Of a stretch of DNA of 64,000 nt, positions 54,345 through 64,000 are shown one piece after another. The first letter of the stretch is position 1, and every line of letters begins with the position of its first letter. Source of the stretch: Monoplex corrugatus (taxonomy: Eukaryota; Mollusca; Gastropoda; Littorinimorpha; Ranellidae); the NCBI GenBank assembly GCA_030674185.1, contig CM060307.1, positions 27,253,696-27,317,695 on the forward strand. Reading direction: 5' to 3'. Both the position numbers and the translations under genes were made by a program. Under the pieces are notes generated by a model. It did no database searches, was not told where the DNA came from, and saw nothing but the letters and a program-made list of their open reading frames with translations.

Positions 54345-54595
54345 TCTGTCTATCTGTCTGTCTGTCTGTCTGTCTGTCTGTTGTCGTGTGTCTGTCTGTC
54401 TGTCTTTTCTGTCTCTCTCCCCGTCTCTGTCTGTCTCTTTCTGTCTCTCTCCCCGTCTCTGTCTGTCTCTCTCTCTCTCTCTCTCTCCCTCCCTCCCTCC
54501 TTCCCTCCCTTTGCCTGTCTGCCTGTCTGTCTGTCTATCTGCCTGCCTGAATGTCTGTCTGTCTATCTGTCTGTCTGTCTGTCTGTATCTCTTAG
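54345..54595. repeat. (TCTG)n/(CT)n/(CCCT)n array
   Basis: TCTG repeats, then TCTCTCCCCGTCTCTG duplicated, then CTCCCTCC and CCTTCCCTCCCTTTGCCTG. The last motif also occurs at 59826-59848, on the other side of the decayed coding unit. Confidence 0.95.
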
Positions 54596-55683
54596 TCTAC
54601 CAAATATAATTTTTCAATGGGAATCTCTGCAACAGAATTTTTTTTCTTCTCACAGGCAAGGAAAAAATAACCCAAAGCAAGAAAAATACCCTAGGACACA
54701 CAAAAGTTTGGTATATTGTCACAATTAACTAATTAGATTTACGAGCGTTGTGATTTGTATGCGATGTGACCGCTCTGGCGTACCATACAATTCGCGGCCG
54801 GGGTGCCACTTGAAGTTGACGTGTAAACGGCTACATCCGCTACCGAGAAAAGCGTAACTCTCATCTTCATGTTACGTTTACCGCGATATACCGATACTAT
54901 GGTAGAAGCGCGGTCCACGGACATACTTTGATCTACGAGCGGGTTTCATTTTTCACGTTTGGAATAGTGTTTTGGCCGTTTGAATGCAAGTTTGGCAGCA
55001 AATATTTGCAGGTAAGCAAAGGCTTATTTTTTGTTTATTATGATTTTTTTTTAATTGGGATCAATACTGAAGTTCTCATTAATTTGTTTCTTGAACTTGA
55101 ATGACATGCGGCATTATAGGGATGATCCGTAGCACGTGTGTGTGGTGTGTGTGTGTGTGTGTGTGTGTAAAACTGATAATGCATGCTAATGAGTGTGGAC
55201 CCTTCCATTGTCAAATTTGCTCTCCAATGGAAGCGTCCAACGCCTGAAAAACTATGGCAAAGCAGGCAAGTCAAAATCCCAGGGCAGATCTCCCCGTACA
55301 AGAAAACCAGACAGGAGTTAAGAGTATTGTGTTTTCTTGAATATTTTTATTCTGTAACACAAAGGTTACGTGACCTAGCTCGCCATACAATACTTTTATG
55401 TAGTTATCTGTGTGCATCAATGATATAATAATGATAAAAATGTTAAGTACGCATGCTTTTTATGATTTTGACTAATTACTTTGCTGTTGATCGTCTGTTT
55501 TGTTGTTGGTTTTCTTTATCAATTTGAATTTGAAATGTGATGAAGCTATGTTTCTTAATCAGTTAGATAATTATGGTATCAATTCAGTTTCCAAGCCTCT
55601 TTTTTCCTTGTCAATTAAAACAAAAAAAACGGAAAAGAAAAACTTTTATTATTCTGGATGATGGATACTTGTTTAAACGTACA

Positions 55684-55773
55684 TGTGTGTGTGTGCGTGT
55701 GTGTGTGTGTGTGCGTGTGTGTGTGTGTTTGTGGTGTGGTATGGTGTGGTGGTGGTGGTGGTGGTGGTGGTGG

Positions 55774-55811
<38 letters not shown>

Positions 55812-55840
55812 GTGTGTGTGTGTGGTGTGTGTGTAATGTA
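55684..55840. repeat. (TG)n/(TGG)n compound microsatellite
   Basis: TG runs flank a TGG block at 55746-55772. Confidence 0.96.
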
Positions 55841-55929
55841 TAACATATTGTAAAGTCTGTATCACTGTATTTCATTGAACATTTAAAATGCACTCCATCT
55901 CCACACCTCCCATTAAACTGCCCTTTCTT

Positions 55930-56091
55930 GTTTATCAACAGGGCAATAAAGTGTTCTGTATTCCGTTTGATGTAACAGCTTTTGTTTATCAACAGGGCAA
56001 TAAAATATTCTGTATTCTGTGTGATGTAACAGCTTTTGTATATCAACAGGGCAATAAAATATTCTGTATTCTGTGTGATGTAACAGCTTTC
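55930..56091 (+). repeat. 54-bp tandem triplication upstream of the decayed unit
   Basis: Three direct 54-bp copies, an exact multiple of three, each reading VYQQGNK(V/I)FCI then DVTAF. Each copy contains TATCAACAGGGC, which resembles a 3' splice site. It lies just before the acceptor TTTTGCAG at 56101-56109. Copies 2 and 3 differ by one or two bases. Confidence 0.9.
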
Positions 56092-56109
56092 GTTCGTCTT
56101 ATTTTGCAG

Positions 56110-59100
56110 CCGAATGTACAGCAAACTGCGTCATTTGCAAAGAATCCCTTGACTATGGTCAACCAACAGTGAAATTAGGTGAGACTGGATGTAAGATTGT
56201 CAGTCGGTGCAGCACACAGCGTGATGTTAACATTGTGACTGTTGAAGGACAGAAATTACATAGAAAATGCCGGATTGACTATACAAATGCCAAAGCAATA
56301 AAGATATAATATCTAGAGAAGAAACAAAGCGCCTATAGAGATGACCCAAGGCCATCCAGACGATCCTTTCAGCCTGCCCATGATCCAAGGATTCACTGTT
56401 TTGTGGCACCACTGCTGATGTCAATACTCACAGAAAAGGACATGAAGCCTTCCCAGTGAAAACCAAACCACACGAGGGATTTCAGGCAGCTATCCTAGGT
56501 GTTTGCAAGGAATGAGATGACATTGGGCAAAAACAGTATCTGACAGAATCCAGTCAACATGTTGGGAAGACCTCATTGCATGGGATGTTGTGTACCATGA
56601 TGCCTTCAGTGTCAGCTTTAGAACACACAGAAGTAGTTCTGATAGATTTACCGATGCAAAGAAAACAAAACCAGCTACTTTCTATGAAGATCCTCAACAG
56701 GCTAGGCAGGAATTTTTTCTAAAAGTCTGCCAATATTTGGACGAGAATGATGATGAACAAGCCACATTGTCTGATCTTGTATCAAAAGTGCAGGAGTTTT
56801 GCGGGGATGGAGTTCGTGCATACACTACAAAACATATGAAAAACAAACTTATTGAACATTTTGGGTTAGATATATTAATATCAAGCAGAGGCAAAAAGAT
56901 TTCTGTGGTAACTCTTAGAACAGGACAGCACTTTGACACCCCACAGACAGAAGATTCAGATGCAAAGAAGAACAACAAAAAAACAAAACAAAACCAACAA
57001 CAACAACAAAAACTGAACCTAATACGAAACTGCCACAAAATCGATTGAAAGTGATATAAAAGGAGTTTTGCTATCAAGGATGTGTATCCAGGATCGGATA
57101 AGATCAAGTCTGTCTCAGGGAACTTAAATTTTGTCCCTGACTCACTCCAGTTGTACCTGAAGACAATCTTCTGTGGAATTGAGAACGATCTGAAAATAGC
57201 CACCATAGACCAAGCCATCATACAAGCTGCAAGACCCAAAATACTCCTGGCTCCTTTGCAAGTTGGCCTAGCTGTTCAAATGTACCACCAGTTTGCATCT
57301 CAGTTTTTAACTAACATCTTGTTCCAGCTTGGATTCTGTATATCGCATTCTAAAGTAAAGAAGTTTAAAGTATCTGCAGCACTGACCCAGGGAACAGACA
57401 TTCCCGGCATAACAAAAGGTCACATTATACAATATGTTGCTGATAATGTTGATCACAATGTGTGCACTCTTGATGGGTTTAGTACATTCCATGGTATGGG
57501 TACAATTGCTGTCATTACCCCAGGTACTAGAAGGCAACAAGCAATTCGAAGAATATCTGGAACACTTGAAGATGTCACAGCAGTTAGGAAGATCAACATC
57601 CATTTTTACAACCTTCGTAGACAGGACTTTGATTGTTTCAGATACACTCCGTTGCATGATTTCTATTGTGAGGATCCCCAATCAACACAGGGCCTTCTGT
57701 GGAAGTTATCCTGGCCTTTGCGTTCACCAAGACCAGGGTGATCAGGTTTCATGAAGTCGTTGAGCCGAGGAGAACATCCTGGGTGGTCATCTATGTTCTG
57801 CCTTCTGATGATTGATCTCAATCCAAGTAGTATGAGGTGCATTTACTCTACTTTGCAGTTTGTGTATGCTGAAGCCAGATGTCTTGGAATCAAGCCAGTG
57901 CTGACGTTTGACCAAACACTTTGGTAGAAGTCCCAGCTGATCGTCCAGAAAGAGCCTGAAGATAGCGACCTGAAATCAATTGTTCTCCATCTGGGAGGCT
58001 TTCACACTCAAATGAATTTCCATGGCTGTATAGGCAGGATCAAGTGGGGTTCTGGACTTCAGCAAGTGCTTAAGGTTGTGTATGCCCCCAATACTGTTGG
58101 ACACATGCTGACTGGAAAAGCAATGGCAAGGGCTTTCAGAGGTCACATTCTGGTTGATGCTGCTCTGAATGCTATGATTACAACTATATCATTTACTGTG
58201 TACTTTCCAGTCTCATCAGCTGTCATTACAGACAAAAATTTATCAGAAAGGGATGCCATGGCTCAAACAGACGCTAAACAGTACGAATCTGACGAGTTAC
58301 ACACGACACAGCGTGAATGTTATCAACTTGATTCAAGGTGAGACGCTATCAGTTACCAAAGAAGTATTGGACAGATTGGAAAAGGAGGTGTTGTTGGAAC
58401 TACAGTCAATTTCAATGCTGACATGGTTTTATCATCAGAAAAGGGATAATTTCCAGCAAACCATGCGAACAAGCAAGAGATTTATCATTGTGCTTAGTGA
58501 TATGCTTCTGGCAAATGGACATCCAACATTTCACAGCCAAAATGATGCAGATTTCCTGATTGTTGAGACTTCCATCAGACGTGCAACTGATCATCCTCTT
58601 GTGGTCATTGGAGAAAACACCGATCTCCTGGTTTTGCTCTGCCACCATATTAGCCCAGATCTGAGAACTATCATCTTCAGATCAGATTCAAAGTCTAAGA
58701 GAAAAAAAACCCATGGAGTACGGGATATTTAGTGACCACAGCAGGCCCTTGGAGAGGAGATTTGCCAGACATTACTGTTTGTGCTTGCCATCACAGGATG
58801 TGATACAACCTCAGTGTTGTTTGGAGTGGGAAAAGGCACAGCCACACAAAGGAAGCTGAAGGCAGATAACGTCTTTCATGAAGATGCTGGCGTGTTTTCC
58901 AAATGCACAGCCACAGTGGAAGAGGTGGTGTCTGTAGGTGAGAAAGTCATCATCTCCATAAATAACGGAAACCGCATCAATGCACTGGATGAACTACACT
59001 ATTAGAAGTTTACAGAGAAAGTGGCTTTAAGCACCAGCTTTGTACAAGTCCATAATCTACCACAAACCAGTGATGCCTGCAAATATCATAGTATGCACGC

Positions 59101-59346
59101 ACACCTTCAAGTCTAGCCAATGGATGCACCGGGACCTCAACCTGAATCCAGAGGATTGGGGATGGCGTGTAAATGACGACCCCTGAGCCTTGCATGGCTG
59201 ATCTGCCTCCTGCTCCAGACTAATTTCTTCAAATCATCAGATGCAGCTGTAGGACACATTGTGATTCAGGGAGATGTAGCTGTAAGAAACATTGACAGGC
59301 CCGATCCACTGTTTATGGTAACTGCCGTGGTGTTACTTGTACAAAT
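56110..59346 (+). pseudogene. Decayed coding unit: Cys/His region, FEN/PIN-like nuclease, CXC tail
   Basis: I recognise the text as an uncharacterised, repeatedly found protein of marine invertebrates, not a named family. In order: after acceptor TTTTGCAG, CVICKESLDYGQPTVKLGE to HRKCRIDYTNAK (56110-56309, then TAA); CGTTADVNTHRKGHEAFPVK (about 56400); a YHDAFSVSFRT segment; then one frame from 56590 to 58341 with stops at 57046 and in place of Trp at 57739 and 57925. That frame includes APLQVGLAVQMYHQF, QYVADNVDHNVCTLDG, FHGMGTIAVITPGT, YAPNTVGHMLTGKAMARAF. Next, another frame: DADFLIVE, GENTDLLVLLCHH (58600) and ITGCDTTSVLFGVGKGTATQ (58785), resembling the acidic site and H3TH of FEN/XPG nucleases. 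Finally a CXC cluster (59242-59346): CSCRTHCDSGRCSCKKH, a stop, then CRGVTCTN. Frameshifts near 56309-56400, 58250-58340 and after 58990 make it non-functional here. Mobile origin is possible but unproven. Confidence 0.7.
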
Positions 59347-59734
59347 TCTTTTGTGACATTGCTGGAGGAGGCGACAGAGGAATACTAGGACAAACAGACC
59401 TTACGCATGCTGATTCATGACTGGCACACAAAAACAAGCCGTTCTCTGCTGTAATATTTGCTATACATCTGTTTTGATGACAGATTTGAACGTAATTTTT
59501 CAAGACCTTTCCAACGAGGTGCAACTTCTATATATTTCCATAAATATTTCTAAAGTCGGTCATTTGTACAAGGTATTGCGTAATGTGACCCAATTTTCAG
59601 GTAGTAGGATAGTGACCTATGTGTCCTAGGGTTGATTTTAAGATTCTGCAAACCATGTAGACTAACATTCAGCAAAAAGAAATTATGTTGCAGCGATTTC
59701 CATATTTTCGATATATTTTATTATTTTCGGTAGC

Positions 59735-59990
59735 CTATCTGTCTCTGTCTCTGTTTCTGTCTCTGTCTGTCTGTCTGTCTTTCTGTCTCTCTCTCCTCTC
59801 TCTCTCTCCTCTCTCTCTCGATCTCTCCTTCCCTCCCTTTGCCTGCCTGTCTATCTGCGTGCCTGCCTGCCTGCCTGCCTGCCTGCATGCCTGCCTGCCT
59901 GTATGTATGTATGTCTGTCTGTCTGTCTGTCTTTTCCTCTCTCTCTCTCCCCTCTCTCCCTCCCTCCCTCTCTCTATCTCTTTTTTCTGC
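59735..59990. repeat. (TCTG)n/(CT)n/(CCTG)n array
   Basis: CTGTCT repeats, CT runs, CCTTCCCTCCCTTTGCCTG, GCCTGCCT and CTCTCC. It mirrors the order of 54345-54595. Confidence 0.95.
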
Positions 59991-60269
59991 GTCTGTGACT
60001 GAATTTCTCACTCTCTCGCCCGCTCTTCAGTCTTCCTGTTGTTGAATGTTGTATGGCATTAAAACCTTTTTTGTGATGCTACTCATGCATTATTTATGTT
60101 TAGTTTACATCCTCCAAGGGCGAGGACTGGACGTAAACAAGCATTTATTTTACATGTGTCACTACTCTCGTGAATAAACACCTGACAGAAAGTGTATAAA
60201 TTCCATTCTTTGATTAAAGTTATACTTGAAGAAATGTCCGTTATCAAACAAGAATTGAAACACTGAGAT

Positions 60270-60400
60270 GATCATAAAACAAACAAACAAACGAACGAAC
60301 AACAAACAAACAAACAAACCAAAGAAACGAACAAACGAACAAACAAAGAAACGAACATATAAACAAACAAACGAACATGTAAGCAAACAAAATTAACTAA
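60270..60400. repeat. (AAAC)n-rich tract
   Basis: Mixed AAAC and AACG tetranucleotides. Confidence 0.93.
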
Positions 60401-60419
60401 CAAATAAACAAATGAATAT

Positions 60420-60530
60420 CACATACATACATACATACATACATACATACATACATACATACACACATACAAACATACATACATACATACATACAACATA
60501 CATACATACGTACGTACATACATACATACA

Positions 60531-60564
<34 letters not shown>

Positions 60565-60585
60565 CATACGTACATACATACAGAG
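60420..60585. repeat. (ACAT)n microsatellite
   Basis: About 165 bp of ACAT/ACGT tetranucleotides. Confidence 0.96.
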
Positions 60586-61199
60586 AATCACAGACTGTGA
60601 TATCAACTTATTACGATCAATGTGTCTAATAGACCTGTCTCCGGGTTCTTACGGCAAATGCGTGTGTGCCTAGGGAAGTTTTGCTGGTTGTGGCAGATGT
60701 GAAGCGTACTTGTTGTTTTTCAGGGTTTTCCATGTTCTACTTCCCTAATAATTGCTTGATTGCATCTCCAAAGGTGTAGGATTATTTCAGTCATTTAGTA
60801 TGTTAAATATACCATTTTATACAACTTAACCAAAACAAAGAATATCTTCACTCACTTCAAATGTAAATTTCTCAAAATGATCGCTTGTCAGTTGTAAATT
60901 CAATCTGCTATGACACGTGTTCTAATATCCTACAACAAGCCTCCTCACACCGTGTCAAAGCTTATTTTCTTTGGTTTATAGGGATACCAATCATTCAAAT
61001 TCTTCAAATGACTCTGAGTGTATCGTTTGCAGAAGCGTATCATGTACTTGTAAATTTCGAAATGTACTTTTGTTTGTATTGCTTTTTGTTTGTTTGTTTG
61101 TTTGTTTGTTGTTTGTTGTTTTTATTTGCGGAGAGTGCGTCACTGCAATGCAGCGCAGTTTTTAGTTATTTTTTTCCCCTGTATGCGTGTATTTCTATT

Positions 61200-61445
61200 T
61201 TCTATGAGAAAACGGATTTTTACACAGAATTTTGCCAAGGACAACTCTTTTGCTGCCACAAGATCATTAACGTGCGTAGTGCAGACGGGTTTTATAATCT
61301 CATCGGAAAAAAAAGAGACTACGACCTTAGTGAAGTCGGAGAAGGGGGTGGAGGGGGAGAGGGGTGGGGTGGATGAGAAAAATCCCTGTCAGATCTGTGA
61401 TTCGAATCCGGTTTTTTTGCGTTTTAAGCATATCTTTAATCACTA
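61200..61445 (-). repeat. SINE family D, copy with B box
   Basis: Contains AAGATCATTAACGTGCGTAG, GACGGGTTTTATAATCTCAT and a tRNA-like region (GATTCGAATCCGG) with TTTAATCACTAAG. It has the same layout as 27085-27355. Confidence 0.65.
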
Positions 61446-62124
61446 AGTCTCACATTCCATACCTGTCTCCACCATGCCCACCAGTTGAACGCTGAAGAAA
61501 CCACACACACGCTCATCTGTCACTTGTAAGCTGTAGGTGACAACAGACTGACAGAAATAATGTATAGCACATAACCGCTTAACATGAAGAATATACACGG
61601 CAGCCCAGCTACTGTAACAATTTCCCTTTCCATACGAACATTATTACAAACAGAAGAATCCTGATTTTGTACATCTCAAAGTCTCTATGAAGCTCATGTT
61701 GAAATAAATCTTGACTTGAAGCAAGGATATCGGTGGACTCTAACTTTTTAGTGTATATGTGTGTGAACAGCACTTTTTCAGGAACTTCCAGTAACAAGCC
61801 AAACAAACAAACATACAAACAACAAACAAACAATTTTTAGTGTTGTATTGCGTGTGCACACGCCTCAAGAGAAAACCCGACGCTATAAAAAAAAAAAAAG
61901 AAAAGTAAACACGGAACTGCTTGGTGTTTGTTTAACAGAATATCCTACCACCGGCTTTTATATGATCGTTATCCTACCATCACTTGTCATATGATTGTTA
62001 TCCTACTGCCGGCTGTCATATGTTCGTTATTACAGTCTACACCAAACCCGGACCTCGTTCATTTTCAAATCACCATCGCTCAGTCAATTCTATTTCTCTT
62101 CAATAAAGACTTTTTTTCTCCTCG

Positions 62125-62375
62125 CTTAGGCTGGTCATGGTACATTTATAGGACATTTTATAGGAAAGGGGAATTAGAGCACCTGGTCACAACAGGAAAG
62201 CTGGAGGGAAAGAGAACACCAGTTAGACCCAGGGAGAAAATATTGGACGGACTTGCAGGGTGGCTGAGGACAGAATGGGTGGAAGATGTACTTGCAGCGA
62301 CAAGGGATAGATACATATGGAGGGCCATGATCGCCAACGCCATGCGGCAGGGCACATAATGATGATGATGACGAT
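62125..62375 (+). mobile_element. RTE-like LINE 3' end fragment
   Basis: Encodes YRKGELEHLVTTGKLEGKRT, VRPREKILDGLAGWLRTEWV and RYIWRAMIANAMRQGT, then TAA and (ATG)n. It is the last 80 codons of the family at 51225-51830, with a largely intact frame here. 5'-truncated. Confidence 0.88.
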
Positions 62376-62974
62376 CAATAAAGATTGGTATCGTATGAAT
62401 CAACTAGCAGCTGTTTTATGTTTGTTTTAAAAGAATATTGGTCAATCCGTTTGTTATAGAGTAGTGGTGTGATCACTTGCTTCCAAAAGAAATATCGAGC
62501 CCTTTGGGTTCACGTTCCATACTATCTATCTTTCAGCCATCGAAAGTCCGTTGTTAGGCGTAGGCCTTCCCCAGCTGCTTCCATTCACTTCGTTCCAGCG
62601 CCTTTCCTCTTCAGTTACTTGTCAAATCCATCTAGGTCGTCTCTCCGTCTAGTTTTCTGTCTTCCTCTTTTGCAAGTGCAATGTTTGCATTTTAAAATGT
62701 CAGGACCTCTGCGTCTGTGTTCTACGTCACCACAATGTCATAATTCTAAAAACAAAGGGATTTGTTATTCTCGAACAAAACATGAAGACAAGAAACAAGA
62801 GAGGAAAACCCACAGAAAAGGCAACAAGCAACCAATGTCAGAACTACTCTATCCGCACAAAGACAACATATGACCATTACCACATCAAACTCCCAAAGCA
62901 GCCTACCAGAGAAGAGGAAAGGCCAAGGAGCAAGGAGAAGACACCATCATAAACAGCGATATCAAAGGGCAAAA

Positions 62975-62975
<1 letters not shown>

Positions 62976-63037
<62 letters not shown>

Positions 63038-63076
63038 AAAGAAAGAAAAAGAGAGAGAGGGAGAGAGAAAAGAGAA

Positions 63077-63157
<81 letters not shown>
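62976..63157. repeat. (GA)n microsatellite
   Basis: Two long GA runs (62978-63033 and 63081-63157) around a GAAAGA-rich core. Confidence 0.97.
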
Positions 63158-63162
<5 letters not shown>

Positions 63163-63276
63163 ATGCATGCATTTCCTCTTTCCGTCTAACTTCATCATTT
63201 TCGAATTATGTAAAAGATAAATAGAAAGGTTCCTTGTAATTTCCCATTTTGTGGGAAACAACTCAAACTCTGATCT

Positions 63277-64000
<724 letters not shown>

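Noticed and set aside
62870..63160. Arg-Glu repeat protein on the plus strand
   Set aside because: Translation of the (GA)n microsatellite.

Overview
This is eukaryotic nuclear DNA, most likely from a gastropod mollusc. The genes have introns with GT-AG splice sites. The window is rich in (CA)n and other microsatellites. It carries tRNA-derived SINEs and repeat families that I associate with gastropod genomes, plus several non-LTR retrotransposon groups. The species cannot be named from the sequence alone.

Two conserved host genes stand out. On the minus strand, the first three coding exons of KCMF1 (ZZ-type and C2H2-type zinc-finger E3 ubiquitin ligase) lie at 15462-15477, 3417-3584 and 574-713; the rest runs off the left edge. 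On the plus strand, a complete six-exon gene for dihydropteridine reductase (QDPR, recycling of quinonoid dihydrobiopterin) runs from 20945 to 35967. The two are head to head, about 5.5 kb apart. QDPR exon 2 is one base short of what its splice phases need, at an A6 run, so it is either a sequencing indel or a real frameshift. The acceptor of QDPR exon 4 lies directly behind about 95 bp of pure (TG)n.

Between and inside these genes lie retrotransposons: two inverted copies of one L2/CR1-like LINE (4760-5485 and 18629-20285), a second L2/CR1-like LINE (9696-12145), a nearly complete RTE-like LINE (22500-25760), and many fragments of RTE-like 3' ends. QDPR intron 4 holds a TA-flanked MITE (32058-32609). 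The QDPR 3' flank holds a TTAA-flanked, internally deleted piggyBac element (36511-37230). From about 37.6 to 44.3 kb there is a chain of unrelated minisatellites, ending in a 40-bp satellite with an 80-bp higher-order repeat.

The right third (45-64 kb) is mostly repeats. It contains two members of a palindromic element (39829-40267 and 47276-47803; the first has a perfect 14-bp target-site duplication), a possible TATA-driven first exon of a secreted protein (54294-54339), and a decayed 3.2-kb coding unit (56110-59346). That unit combines Cys/His motifs, a FEN/PIN-like nuclease signature and a C-terminal tesmin-like CXC cysteine cluster. The palindromic element and the decayed coding unit are the least conventional content here.
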